A DNA stretch of 64,000 bases, taken from Cordia subcordata (lineage: Eukaryota > Streptophyta > Magnoliopsida > Boraginales > Cordiaceae). The position numbers and the translations under genes were made by a program. This document shows, piece by piece, positions 21,374 to 34,585 of the stretch. Each line of letters opens with the position of its first letter. Position 1 is the first letter of the stretch. The stretch is from positions 3,172,001-3,236,000 of the forward strand of contig JAPTOF010000019.1 of the NCBI GenBank assembly GCA_028554755.1, written 5' to 3'. A model generated the notes under the pieces. It saw only the letters and a program-made list of their open reading frames with translations, had not been told where the DNA came from and searched no databases.

Positions 21374-24314
21374 CTAGTCAGCAGTCCAGCTTTGCTCAAC
21401 AATCTCCCGCACCTTCCTGTTGTATTCGCGCTTGTTCTCACTAAATAACCTTGCTGCTTCAGAATTTGCAGGTGAATTTGGGTTTGGATCACAAAGCAGT
21501 GACTGCAATTTACAATTGCACACATCAGAACACTGAAGAAATCATCATTTATCACTTGCAAAAATCTGTCAAAACACGGAGGGAGAAAAGAACCGGCACC
21601 GAAAGTGACACTGGCAGTGGAGCACCACAATAGAGGGATACTGATTGTAGACCTATTTGGATGAAGTATAAGTGGGACCCTCTTTGGACACTTGGCTATG
21701 TATCCGTGGAAATGATGTCCTGTTTGTATTGTATTTGTACAAAGAAAGTGACACTGGCAGTGGAGCACCACAATAGAGGGATACTGATTGTAGACCTATT
21801 TGGATATTAGTCCTCAATCTGAGTTGTATCCAGACCAGTTTACATTCTATACTTTTCTTTGTACAAATACAATACAAACAGGACATCATTTCCACATATA
21901 CATAGCCAAATGTCCAAAGAGGGTCCCAGTAATACTTTATGGGCAAGACCTTTCTTACTGAAAGTTAAGAGACCTTGGTATCGCATAAAATCAAGCAAGA
22001 TGTCAAATAAGTAAAGACGAAAAAGGCAAAAAAAAAAATGTGTGACAGGACGGTCACAGAACTTTCGCTGATCATGTATTAACCTACATAACTTTCATAC
22101 AAAACTTAGCCAGGGACAGAAAACAGAGAGAAGACAGCCAACAAGACATGGATATCGGGAAAAAGAAGTGGGATCGCAAACTCTTGTCCACATAAGAGGG
22201 TGTTACTATTGGTTCTCAAGGCTGACATCCAGAAGAACTGGAAGTTTCATAGTCATCGTACTATTTTATTCAACTGATTTTCTAAAGTGAAGTTTTTTAA
22301 ATCTAATTTAATATGGCTAAAACTTCGAGATCAAAAGATAAATCTCAAAATGTGATATGCCTAGCAAGCAGCCATAGAATAAGTAAGGCAATTTTGTGTA
22401 TTTCTGTTTAAGTCGCCCATTTAGGGTTGATCAAGGGTTTCACGTAAGAAATGACATGACCAAAAATATATATGATCCTCTTGACAAGAATCCCATACCT
22501 GAATGGATGTGAGAATAGCAGCAACATCATATATTGGACTCCACTGGTTCTGAAGAATATCCAAGCATATACTTCCATCTGCATAAACTGGTCATCAATA
22601 ACATAAAGACATGAGAAAATGGCATGACCATAGTATCATACATCTCAATCTGCATTAAATATCAACCAACACGTAAAACATATATATACAGATAATAAAC
22701 AAGAACACTCGGAAATCCCCATATGAACCAACAAAAGTTCCAACTTAGAAACAACCATAGATATCTGACCAATGTGAGTTCACGTCCAGACTATAAGCAT
22801 GCCCACAAAAGTTAATCATGCAACCACAAATCAAGATAGAGGGAACACAGTGCCTTGACCCAAAGGCTATACTTAGACAAGTCAACTAGACATGACATTT
22901 TTCCTCAGAAAGTGATACCACAACTAGTAACCGAGATACAAGGAACAGAAAGGGCTACCAATATATGGAAACAGCAAACTTCAGAGTTTATGCTATAAAA
23001 TGATAATATATAGTTTTGACACACAACAGGTTCTGTGACGAGAAATACCATCTCCTGTTAATGACTCTGTGATGCAAGTCATGAGCCTAATTGCATATTA
23101 AAGATGTCAAATCCAACTTCATCATTCATTAATGGTACAACTAGTTAAAAGGTAGGGTGACATCAAATGGTCGTGATGTGACTGGTGAGGAGAGGCTGGA
23201 GACTGCTCCAACAAATGTTAAAAGAAAACATCAGTGCAACTAAAGTTAATCTTAGATCATGGTTACCAGAATAATTCATACCCCCTAGAACATATCAAAT
23301 TACACGTCCCAATTCACGGTACATTTACATACCATAATACATCATTGTGATTCATGTTCTAGTTCACTAAAGTTGGCGATTCAAGTAGTTAAACCACCAA
23401 GAGGTCTTGCACGAGGGAAAAATGGGAAGGGAGAAACAACTTGAAGTCTTTGTATGTTTGCAGTTTCTTGTTTGATCAAGTTAAAGTACTAGTTTTATTT
23501 TTCTTTGTTTTGAGTTTACATTACTCACTAGAAAATTATGTAGCTATTAAATTTGAATTTCGAAGCAAATTGATTTAGTAATTAGTAAGCAAAATAAATC
23601 ACTTCTCTACATCGCATTCAGTAAATTAACCTAATAATTCGTCACAATGTATCATACTCAATTAGCGTACCTAAAAAGTATAACCCCAACATACCCTATG
23701 AATTCCCAAGCAATGTGCCCCCTACCCAAACTCGTACCATGACTCAAAACATATCGTCGATATGGTGACTATGTTTTAGACAGAAATCTTTATGGTGATA
23801 AGAAACACAATAAAGAAAGAGCCACAGTAAGCCACTTACTGTTTGGATGGAACATTCTAGAAATAAATCGGACTGTTGGTGGCTTATTTGGATAATCTTC
23901 TGTAAATTGGAGCGTCAGCTTAAACGTACCTGTAAATACACGCATACATCAGTGCAAGAATCACGAAAGAATAATTTACAGACAGACAAATCAATATTCA
24001 TTCAAATTCCAAATAAATCAATTTGTTAAATGCACGAGTCGCCTTACCTCCATCCCAAGGAGTGTCATCAGGACTGCAACGCAGGAACAGAAAACCAAAT
24101 AATCTCAAGTCAACCAACGGAGCACTTATATAAACACATAAACAAATAAACATGAGCCACCAGAATCAACAACGCGAAAAAATAATTACCCAAATATAAC
24201 AGCGTTCCAAAGCATTATGTTGTTGTCATATGGCGCGCCGCTGACGCCAGCAGGCGGGTCCTGCTGTAACCGCCTGAAATCCCTCATCAGTCTCTTCCTC
24301 GCCGGCGTCGACAT
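21374..24314 (-). CDS. UBC2: Ubiquitin-conjugating enzyme E2, RAD6/UBC2 type
   Basis: Five exons (minus): 24314-24190, 24073-24048, 23929-23840, 22587-22499 and 21502-21374. They total 459 nt and give 152 aa, the exact length of plant RAD6 homologues. The start [20 protein letters not shown], the HPN motif (78-80), the active-site Cys88 in GSICLDIL, and the end EQSWTAD are all present. RAD6 E2s pass ubiquitin from E1 to substrates such as histone H2B (with BRE1/HUB-type E3 ligases) and PCNA (with RAD18-type ligases in other eukaryotes). They act in the nucleus on chromatin and DNA-damage tolerance; in Arabidopsis UBC1/UBC2 affect flowering time. A further intron lies in the 5' UTR, with donor at about 24541 and acceptor just before the ATG. 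Which of UBC1, UBC2 or UBC3 is orthologous cannot be decided here. Confidence 0.97.
21601..21938. repeat. Compound foldback and direct-repeat element next to the UBC2 3' exon (inside intron 4)
   Basis: A 62-bp sequence starting gaaagtgacactggcagtgg occurs twice without a mismatch (21601-21662 and 21744-21805). The 84-bp segment between the copies (21664-21747) is repeated in inverted orientation at 21854-21938 with few mismatches. The RNA could form a long hairpin with a loop of about 106 nt. It lies wholly within intron 4 (21503-22498), close to the acceptor. This looks like a MITE-like foldback with a recent rearrangement. No transposase is encoded. Confidence 0.85.
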
Positions 24315-24599
24315 CCTCCTCACCGCCTAATTTTCAAAAAACAAGCTCGCTTTCCAATATAATCCTCGTAATTTTCTTTAAAATAAAATAAATAAACCCA
24401 ATTTTTCAAATTTATACACCATTAACAATTTATTCAACTACTAACTGCTCATAAAACCTGATCAATCACAACAAATTTCAACCATCACACCCATAAGAAA
24501 CCCTAGATATACACAAAATCATGAAAACATTGAGGAGAGTTACCTGATAGTGGAAGCGGCAAGAATTGAGTGATAAATGGATGCTCTACGCTCTGGGCG

Positions 24600-24607
24600 T
24601 TATATAA
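24600..24607 (-). promoter_or_regulatory. UBC2 TATA box
   Basis: On the minus strand the sequence reads ttatataac, about 290 bp upstream of the ATG and 60 bp upstream of the 5' UTR intron donor (cactatcag|gtaact). Transcription would start about 25-35 bp further along (about 24568-24576), leaving a short leader exon. Confidence 0.6.
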
Positions 24608-24619
24608 GACAAAGAAAAT

Positions 24620-26189
24620 GGAGGCGGACTTGAAGTATAGCTAGCGTAATATATAAGCTGGTATGGCAAAAGGCATACTATGTGCGTTGTGTGTGTCCGT
24701 GTGTGGTCCATGGGACATTCTCGGCCTATTGTCTGAATTTAGTGGTCAATTGTTGTTTCCCCAAATCAAGTATGAGTAATTATTGAATTTTCCCCCCAGT
24801 AAATAAACTATTAAATTTGAATTATTATTTTCTTCTTATTGGTTATATGATTGAATATTTTTGCCTTTTCATTTGTGGTGCATGACATGTATCCACTTTT
24901 CTTGCTTTTTGACTATAACACTAGTAGTATCTTTCATGATATCTTTTTTTTTCCTTTGCTAATGATTCCATAAATCAGAAAATATGCATCAAGAAACCCT
25001 ATAGGAAGGTTACAAATCAAAAGTTGATTTAACTATGATGGGAGATTAGTGAATTATTGTACAAGTACCTTTCATAGAATTAGGTGAGTTTTGTAGAAAA
25101 AGAATCTCTCTCTTTTTTGTTTTATCAATTGATAACAAACCAATATGACCAAACTTAGAGAATGGCATTCTTTAAGATACATACAATAAGGTATATATAT
25201 ACTTATTGCGGTTATATATTTCTTGATGAAATAGAAATTAAGATAAACCACTAAGATATGAAAATTTTAGAGTAAGACGTATTTATAATAATTGGAGATG
25301 TAATTGTGAATACAGGAGAAGAATGAATGCAAATAAGTGGAAAAGTGAACGACAAAAACACATAAAGATGGAATGTGTTTTCAATTTTAGGTAAATTGTG
25401 CTTTCTTATTTGTCTTATTAATCACAACATGAAGAGATGTTACACAACTCGTGAACTACAATCCATTCGAGATTTTGTCGAATAACTTAAAAATTTTGCA
25501 AGAGAAAAATCTATTAGATTTTCATTCTTGGGCAACACAAATTTTGGTTTTTTGACAAAAATTGTACATAAACGAGTAAATTGCTAGAAAATTCATTTGT
25601 TTTTTTTTTCCAAACAAATTCTTAAGCATGTAATATCAAATCTACATTTTCAATATAACCACAAAGATATGTTCTAAAGGCAAACGATTAATATTTTAAA
25701 TCCAATTACATAATATTTTAATAAAACTATTTGATTCAACAATAACATATCACAATGATAAATTGTTGATAATAAATATTTGAATAGACTGCTTTTGAAT
25801 TTATATGTACTTTTCTCTTCTAAAAACTCTTTTAGAAATTATCGTATTTTTACACACAAGTGATCACTTATTAATCCCAACTGAGGAGTAAAAATAAAAT
25901 GACAGAAAGAAGAGGGAAAATGGGTTATCAGAGAAATTGACAGGCAAGGGAACGGGGGACAAAAAAGAAGTTACGGGTTTTCTTTTGGGCCGGGTCCCAA
26001 TCCACATACCCACCCGGCCCATCTTCTAAACCTCACCGGCGTGGCCTCTGACCCTCTGTTAAACCTTCGAAGCAAGCGGCAGCATTTTCTCAGTTCTTCT
26101 ATGTGTTATCATTTCCATCACAAATCTGTTCAATCATGCCAAACTTAGTCTAAATCCTCGATTTGCTTAACTTTTCCCAATTACAAAAA
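24620..26189. other. Shared upstream region of divergent UBC2 and GUF1
   Basis: UBC2 reads left and GUF1 reads right from this 1.6-kb spacer. It is AT-rich except for a GC-rich patch just before GUF1 (about 25985-26060, including cgggtcccaatccacatacc). No gene or repeat of note is seen. Confidence 0.5.
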
Positions 26190-29100
26190 ATGGGTTCTTT
26201 GAATAGAGCCTCAAAAGCCCTCAAATTAAGACTAAGAAGTCAATTATCTTCGATTTTCAGATTTTATGGTGACGATAATATTATTATTAGGAGGGAACGA
26301 GGTTTATCTCAGTTGGGTTATTGTCAAAATGCGTTCTTTTGCTCTCATTCTCGTCAAAACAGCAAAGATATTGGTACAAGCTTAGACTTGAGCCAGTACC
26401 CTTCGGATAAGATTAGGAATTTTTCGATTATAGCTCATGTTGACCATGGAAAGTCAACCCTTGCTGACCGACTTTTGGAGCTCACTGGCACTATCAAGAA
26501 AGGCCATGGCCAACCACAGTACCTTGATAAGCTGCAGGTTTCTCTTCTCTTTTCTTTTTAATTTTGTTTATTTGATGATTTATTCTCTTACACTACCTTA
26601 CTATACTTGGTATCTGTTAATCCAATTTGTCTCTCGGTTTCTTTAATTTCAATTGTGTTCTTGTTTTGTTTGTATCTGGCTCAAGTTGATAAGTGCATAG
26701 ATTGCGAGAAAAGAAAAGGGGACAGAAATAAGTCGAGGAACACTTACTTTGTTTATGATGAAGAGAGTGGACTAAAATGTGGACGATTGGTTTTTCTTTT
26801 AAGAAATTCAATGTTAAGAATCAAATGTAGATGAGATGACATCTGGACTCGTTTATTTCAGAGCTCTGAATAGTTACATGCTGTGTTGCTCAGAATATAT
26901 GTGATGTTTAAACCGGATTCTATCTCAAGCTTGCGAATTCTAATGCATGTTATGAATTTTCTAGTTTTGAGATTATGTGGGATTGTCTTAGGTGGAGAGA
27001 GAACGAGGAATCACTGTGAAAGCTCAGACAGCAACTATGTTCCACAGGCACAATTTTCTTGGCACTGACACGAATTTTTTACTGAACTTGATTGACACAC
27101 CTGGGCATGTGGATTTCAGCTATGAGGTTTCGAGATCTTTGGCTGCTTGTCAGGGTGCTCTTCTGGTTGTTGATGCCGCCCAAGGTGTGCAGGCACAAAC
27201 CGTCGCAAACTTTTATCTTGCTTTTGAGTCAAACCTCACAATTATCCCTGTCATAAACAAGATTGACCAGCCAACTGCTGATCCTGACCGTGTTAAAGCA
27301 CAGTTGAAATCCATGTTTGATCTCAATCCGGAGGATGCTCTCTTAACATCTGCAAAGACAGGTCAAGGTCTACAGCAGGTCCTTCCTGCTGTCATAGAGC
27401 GCATACCTCCTCCTCCGGGGAAAAATATTTTGCCTTTGCGTATGCTTTTGTTGGATTCATATTATGATGAGTACAAAGGAGTTATCTGCCATGTAGCAGT
27501 TGTTGATGGTGCTCTACGAAAGGGTGATAAAATTTCATCTGCTGCAACTGGTCAGTCTTATGAAGTTTTAGATGTTGGCATCATGCACCCTGAACTCACA
27601 CCTACTGGAGTACTTCTAACCGGACAGGTGGGGTACATGGTCAGTGGTATGCGGTCTACAAAAGAAGCCCGGGTTGGTGATACCCTGTACCATACTAAAA
27701 GCTCTGTAGAGCCACTTCCAGGTATGTTGCTTTGCTTGATATTGTAAGATCCTAAAGCTGTAACTTATGACACAAGAACTTTTGTGGAACTAAAATATCA
27801 GAGCAGGAAATCATTGACCTGCTTTTAGTTTGAAATAGGGGCTCTGCTGCACTTTGTTCATCTATGAGTTTTTAAATGTTTGTGTTTCTGATAGTATGTG
27901 CCTTGAAGATTGGGACTCTCCAACTTCTAAGTTAGGAAATTTCATGATACAGAAGTTGGGGCTATACAAAAAGGAGAAATGTAAAGTAAACCGATTCCAC
28001 TCTTGTCTTTTAGAATATATTTGTATATTATATAAAATTTAAGCAATGCTTGGGATATATTTTCCTTTCCTTCAAGTTTGATATCTGACTTTGATTCGGT
28101 GATGGAAGGCTGGCTTCTCTACCCAGTGGTTAATGCATTAATAAAATTGATAAGTACCTAGTTTATGACAGGTTGCATTGGTTGATATTAGCTTATATTC
28201 TGTTTGGATGATACAGAAAAAGAGGCCCTACAACATCTAATCTCACTGCCCACAAGTGAGTGTTTCAGTTGAATTCCACAAGAACAAAGTCGACATACAT
28301 CCAACCTATATTCTTGTTTCATTTGCCCCCTTTTTCTTGTGTTTTCTAATTCAGCAGTTCATCTTCTCATGTGTAATGTTTTTGTAAAAGGTATCTGATC
28401 TCTGGCTTCTTAATGATTGAGAGACACAAAGACTCCCTTTTGCCCACCTTCTTTAACTTAAACTTATCCATATATAGTTTGCACTCGATTTAAATTCCTG
28501 GGATGTATTTTCTTTGGATTAACTCATCCTAACTTCCCAGGAATTCTATTTTGAACAGACGAACAGCAATTTTCAAGCAATACTGGATAGAGACCTGTCC
28601 TCTATATATAAAATTACATATCCAGAATGGTGAGCCCTTCATGGTTATAATGCTATTCAAACTAAACCAGCTTTACGTCAAAAAGAGATACAAATGATTT
28701 TTTAGCATTTCCTTGCTTAATCCAATGCCATTTTTCCATGTTCCCTACCACAATAACTGGAGAGCAACTCTGTATTTAAATAGAAAGGAGAATATCAGAA
28801 AGGGATACCCTGTTTGATCTTGTTCATTAGTTTGGTTGGATTCCACAAAACTTAATGCTTCTGCATGATGCGATAGGATGCTATAGACTTGGCTTTTGGA
28901 TTATGTCAATAGACTCAAGGTCTGCTTTTTATAGTCAGATTTACCTAAAAGTATGAGCCTTTTAGTTGTGTTGGTTGTGCATGATCTCCTTGGTAGCATG
29001 TGAATTTATCCATGATTTTTTTATTCAACATTCCATTTACTATTGTTTGTCTTTATATAAAAAGGATTTAAGCCAGCAAAGCATATGGTTTTTTCTGGTC

Positions 29101-32100
29101 TGTATCCTGCCGATGGCTCTGATTTTGAGGCGCTTAACCATGCAATTGAGAGACTGACCTGCAATGATGCAAGTGTTTCAGTCAGCAAGGAGAGTAGTAC
29201 AGCACTTGGTCTGGGCTTCCGGTATGGACAACATTCATTTATTGCTAGACTTTTAGTATGGTTATTCTGGTTATAACTATATTTTTCTGCCAATAGGTGT
29301 GGTTTTCTAGGCTTACTTCATATGGATGTTTTTCATCAGCGCCTTGAGCAGGTACTATATACTTACTTTGATGCTATGCTACTTGTTGAGTCTCAAATGT
29401 TACCTATGACTGGTTGCATAAATTAAACCTATGACTTAATAGAAAGGTTCAGCATCAAGCACAAGTTTGGGAATTGAGATTGTGGAAATTACTTACTTTG
29501 AAAGAGGAAGGGTGCGGAAGGGGTGAGGGGGTTGTACGTGGGTTAAGGTACATAAAAAAATGAATAAAGGTGGAACACCCTGCAAAATAAAGCCCTGTAC
29601 CAGAAATTGCTTAGTTGCAGCAGGAGGAGGTTGTATTGGTCCTTTTTTGCCTCTAGCCACTGGTCTATATTATTCTAGGATGATCCCAGTAGTGGGCCTA
29701 TAAGAGAATATATCCATTCTTTTTGCCATGTTGGCATTTAAGCCAAAGTAAGTTGGTCACCCTTTCATTAACTGGTAAGACTGTGTCAAAATATAAACTT
29801 GGTAGCTGACTGAATAGCCTATTGGTGAAGGTTCTACATTGGACTTTCGAGACCAGGATTCAAGTTCACCTCCAAGAAAAAGCAATGTGCGAGACAGAAA
29901 ATTAAGCATATTGCTCTAATACTGTGAATCTTTTCTTGGTGAATCTCAGAAACATAACGATTTTGTGCTTCATTATGAATGCAAAAGAAAACTTGGTTGT
30001 GTTCGGTATTACTAATTTTGTTGACACTTCTTGCATGGGCAGGAGCATGGAGCGCATGTCATTTCCACTGTTCCTACTGTGCCTTATATTTTTGAGTATT
30101 CAGATGGAAGGTATGCACTTGGTGATTGTGCTTCATAACTGGTATCTGTGTGTTGACCACTAAATTTGTTTTCTCAACTCTCTTAGCAAGGTTCAAGTCC
30201 ATAACCCTGCTACATTGCCTTCAAATCCTAAACATCGGCTGACAGCTTGCTGGGAGCCTACTGTAATTGCTACAATTATTATTCCTAGTGAGTAAGCTCT
30301 CACACTCTGCATGTTATCCTTTTTAAAAAATTTTTAACACGTGAGAACTTTTCTATTTTAATTTTTTAATAGTTTCAAAATGCATTTTAGGAACTTCAAA
30401 GCATTTTTTCTTCTATGCCTAGGTATGTGGGATCTATTATCACTCTTTGCTCTGAACGGCGAGGAGAGCAGCTAGAGTACTCGTTTATTGATAGGTACAA
30501 TTTATTCTTGACAATGTTTTAAAGCAAATTTCTGCTAATACATTATCTCTGATGTAAGGTAAAACACAATTTGTATTGTCTGTCTCATGTCCCAGTTATT
30601 ATGTTGTTCCTCATTCCTCTATTCCTTTTATTCTTTTCGTTGTTTTCCTTTTTTTTTTTTCCTACTGTTGCTGAGCTATTCTGTCAGACTCCTCAAACAA
30701 GTAAGCCAAATCTAACAAGGAAATACATTATATGAGTAAACAATTCTTATGTTTCCCTAATTTCATTCATGAGCAATCACCCATTTATATTTATATATGC
30801 TTACTTATTTCTAAAATTCATAAGAAGTGATATGTTCTTTCTCTCTTGTTTCATATTGCAGTCAACGAGCTTTTATGAAATATTGCCTGCCTTTGAGGGA
30901 AATTGTTGTTGACTTTTATAATGAACTGAAGAGTCTAACGTCAGGATATGCTTCATTTGACTATGAGGACTCCAAGTAAGTTTTGTTACTTCATGTTCTG
31001 TTTTCTCACTCTGCATGCTCAAAACACCTCGTTACTTCCTAAGGCAGCACACAAGAAAAAGAGCAAAAAGGAACAGGAGAAGGAGACATAAAAATAAACA
31101 CGAACAGTGCAAATAGACAGGCAGTCACAGACCTAGATTTGCATGTAACAACTAAATGTGCTATTTCTACCATTACCTGGCATCTGAACAACTTTTCTTG
31201 TTTATTATAAATGGGTTAATTCTTGGAAAGGATAAAATTTTCTGTGTGAATTTATTTGTCTCATGGTGAATTTCGTTGATAGATATCAGGCCTCTGATTT
31301 GGTGAAACTGGACATCCTTTTAAATGGACAACCAGTTGATGCAATGGCCACCATTATTCATAGATCAAAGGCACAACGTGTTGGCCGCGAACTTGTGGAG
31401 AAGCTGAAGAAATTCATAGACAGGTCTTTTCTTTGAAATATTGGTCTAGCTTGACTTTTCTAGTTTTGCACCAAGGTCCTAATTTTGCCTATCTTTTGGG
31501 TGTGACCAGACAAATGTTTGAAATAACCATACAAGCTGCCATTGGATCAAAGGTTGTTGCCAGGGAGACGTAAGTCAATTATCTTTTAGCTGCTAGAATA
31601 CATTTGCACTCATTTTTGTGCAGTTGACTACAATTACAAGTTGCCAATTTATATTCATTGTCAGACTTTAACAAGAACAATTATGCAGGCATAAAATTGA
31701 TTGTTAATCTTATAGTATTTGTACTTCTTGTCAATGTTTGACCAATATTTTAGTTTTGACTTTATATTGTACCTGCAATGGTAGTTCCCCAAGTCTTTAT
31801 TTCTGAATAATGAGAGCGATCCGAGAGCAACTGTGTGAGAGAAGAGAGAGACAGAGAGCCTATGGGGATATATTTAAACCAATTTCTAGTTCGTTGACTA
31901 TAGTCTATACTTTCTAAGCAAAGAGTAGTTCATCATAGATGCCATTAGTTTTATCTTCTCTTTTCTTGTTGTAGGATCTCTGCTATGAGGAAAAATGTTC
32001 TTGCCAAATGCTATGGAGGTGATGTCACGAGAAAGAGGAAGTTGTTGGAAAAGCAGAAAGAAGGAAAGAAGCGCATGAAACGCGTTGGCTCTGTTGATAT

Positions 32101-32140
32101 ACCACAAGAAGCTTTTAATGAGCTACTCAAGGTTTCATGA
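26190..32140 (+). CDS. GUF1: Mitochondrial translation factor GUF1 (EF4/LepA GTPase)
   Basis: Eleven exons: 26190-26537, 26992-27721, 29065-29221, 29297-29351, 30043-30110, 30187-30291, 30423-30494, 30862-30975, 31283-31423, 31510-31569 and 31975-32140. They total 2016 nt and give 671 aa, typical of plant GUF1. The first ~70 residues are basic, Ser-rich and lack acidic clusters, as in a mitochondrial presequence. GTPase motifs follow: G1 AHVDHGKST (82-90), G2 around RGIT (121-124), G3 DTPGH (151-155), G4 NKID (205-208) and G5 SAKTG. LepA-specific C-terminal sequence is present ([20 protein letters not shown], then [10 protein letters not shown]), close to the family's usual ending. EF4/LepA binds the ribosome and acts on stalled or mis-translocated complexes; GUF1 does so in mitochondria. 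An in-frame GT at 32132 could splice to 32213 and give a different tail. Confidence 0.96.
27722..29064 (+). other. GUF1 intron 2 (1343 bp)
   Basis: This is the longest intron of the gene, bounded by gtatgttg and ataaaaag. I see no embedded gene. It is ordinary AT/T-rich intron sequence. Confidence 0.8.
29795..29895 (+). mobile_element. tRNA-derived SINE fragment in GUF1 intron 4
   Basis: TAGCCTATTGG (29815-29825) matches the pol III A-box consensus at 10 of 11 positions. GGATTCAAGTTC (29856-29867) resembles a B box. The spacing of about 40 bp suits a tRNA-derived SINE head. It lies inside intron 4 (29352-30042). There is no clear tail or target duplication, so it may be a fragment. Confidence 0.5.
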
Positions 32141-32212
32141 AGACAAACGCTTTACACAGCTTATGTATGATACATGTACTAAAGAACAAGTTGCCGTGAA
32201 ATTCTTTTGTAG

Positions 32213-32263
32213 GATGCCGAGAAGGGCATCGACGTTTTTGGTAAAATTGATGGGAAAAGATAG
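32213..32263 (+). other. Possible alternative last exon of GUF1
   Basis: After the normal stop, an acceptor-like ttttgtag precedes an open stretch encoding DAEKGIDVFGKIDGKR and a TAG. It is in frame with a splice from the donor at 32132. The annotated stop is preferred because LKVS resembles the usual family end. This region is otherwise the 3' UTR. Confidence 0.3.
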
Positions 32264-34585
32264 ATACACTAAACATTCTTCCAACTTGTAACCTAGCCAA
32301 CAATTTGCTCAATCACTTTTTATTGCATTGGCTCATCCTAATATGCATAACATCAAGCTTCGCTTACAGTCTTCTTGATGCATATGATGTGTGTTACATC
32401 ATATGTGGCTCATCTCTGTCGTTAGGCTTCTAGCTAATGATTGATTGAATCTGGTCTTTGAGTTTTCTTCTTAGCTTCATCATTTTGGGTAAAACACTCT
32501 ACCTAAACATATCAGTTTATGTCATGAATTTTGAAGCTTTCTTTCATTATTTAAGGGTGAATTTTATACTAATTGAGATGTAATTTAGTTTTTATCTGGA
32601 TTTTTGTTTGACCAAAACCCGGCTGGATGTTACACTTTGAACACAAGCTCTTTTCTGGCAAAGAAACGGAGGCTCGGTAGGAATTAATTACTGCCTCCGT
32701 ATCACAAAATCGCTTATTCATATTTTTACCTACACTTTCAGGAGGTATAGGGCCTGTTTGGATTTGTTTTTTTCAGGAAAAAATTTTTCAAGAAAAAATT
32801 TTTTTTTCTTGAAAAAATTATATTAAATTTGCAATAATTATTTGATTTGGTTTACAAAAAAACTGAAACTCTGAAAAAAGCTCAAATACAACTTTTTTTA
32901 AAAGTCAGAATTTTCAGTTACTTAAAAAAAAATTTATTTTTCAAAAGTTGTTAAAAAAGTACTTTTAAAAAAAATAAATCCAAATAGGCCTATAGTCAAT
33001 GTAATTAATGTAGAAAATTTTAGCTATTAGCCTTTTTTTAATATATCCTTCCGTCAATATGGGATGATTCATTATCTTTAATTACTCCAACTATAGTTCA
33101 TCATTAATGTATATCTATTATCTATTATTATATTATATTATATTATTATATGTATAAAGTTGACCGTTGCACCAAAATGCTGTCACATGCGCAATTCGGA
33201 GCTTTTATTTCATTGTTCCAATAATGTCCTTGTATATATAGAAGTTTTTATTGTCAGAGCTTTAATTACAAAATAATTTCTTCTTTATTTAAAGGTGAGC
33301 ATGTATTATATTTCAATTATTATTTTTTTAATGCTCATTCCAATCAAATTTGTATCTTTCAGAGATTTTGCTATCAAATTTATATCTTTCAGATTAAACA
33401 TATAAAATTGAACCAGTTGAACTACATTCTTTTTCCTCCAAAAGTTTTTGCTTATGTAAAACTACCCCGTGTCATTTTTATTTAAAAAGAAAAAGATTAC
33501 TATGTATATTAAAAAGGAAAAAATTAATCTATTACATTAAAAAGATGCTCAATAATTGATAGAAATATATCAATCTACATCATTTATGATTTTTCTTTCT
33601 AAAATTATTAGATTTTATAAAAATATAAAAGTTACAAATAATGTTGAAAATTTAATATGACAAAATATATCTGTAGTTTATCCCTCACATTAATTGTCAA
33701 AACTAATCATTAACAATAATTAAAAATATCAAAATACTTATTCCCTCCGTGTATCACATGGATACTACATTATTTAAATTATATATTGTAAATTCAATTA
33801 ACATATTGTGTAATTGTCTTTTCTTATATTATTGGATACTTATATTACTTACATTATTAATCTAATAATGCTTATTTTAATTATTTTATATATTACATGT
33901 AAAAAAAATTATATTTAATTTTCTTGTGTATCGCACTTGGGAAAGACTAGTTTGTTGATAAAGATACACATCAAAAAGGGCATATAAAAATAAATAAGCT
34001 AACTACCTTTTGATAAAAGAAATAGGTCTATGATTTGTTAACTACCTTTCTAAAAAGGAATTAATTGAAGTATATAATATCCAACTCGTGCGTTTATAAT
34101 GTAACCGATTAATAGAAATACTTTACTTTTGTCATACACTATATGGGTTACACAAAATCATATTGATGGAATACAATTTACTTTCAAAATGCCTAAGTAC
34201 CGGTAAAGTAGCACTAGAACAACTTCATCTTTTGAGGATGAAGTTTAACAAATTCCTAAACTTGCATCTTACAATGATGTTTATTATTTCATTTTTGGTT
34301 TACAAGGAATTACAGAACATATCAAGGCACCTAACTAAATTTTGTGGCCTTATTACATCAATAGTCTTGAAAAAGAGTTAAAGTATGAGGAATCACTAAT
34401 TAACTTGACAAATATCATTACATATAATGTGACTCACCAATCACTCACAGGCTTGTAATGTGCTGATATCATCTCTGAATATATACTCTACATGTTGTAG
34501 TGATTGCTTAGTCACATCACGCCAATGCATCCCCAAAAACGAGTGTCCATTCATCTCCAGGCCAAGAATAATATTCAAACACCTA
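32264..34585. other. Intergenic region between GUF1 and WRKY
   Basis: This is AT-rich DNA with one clear MITE (32751-32990) and short ATTA repeats near 33118-33150. Phrases such as ttccctccgtgtatcaca (about 33741) and tgcctccgtatcacaaaa (about 32691) resemble termini of Stowaway-type MITEs, but no paired end was found. No gene is seen. The WRKY 3' UTR should occupy part of 34200-34585. Confidence 0.5.
32751..32990. mobile_element. hAT-type MITE
   Basis: The ends ggcctgtttggattt and aaatccaaataggcc are inverted repeats around a 240-bp A/T-rich core. The flanks both read tatag, a possible 5-bp target duplication. There is no coding capacity. Confidence 0.7.

Noticed and set aside
21265..21771. 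A 168-codon minus-strand frame over the UBC2 3' exon and intron 4
   Set aside because: It is out of frame with the E2 coding sequence and runs through the intron's repeat structure. The five-exon UBC2 model explains the region.
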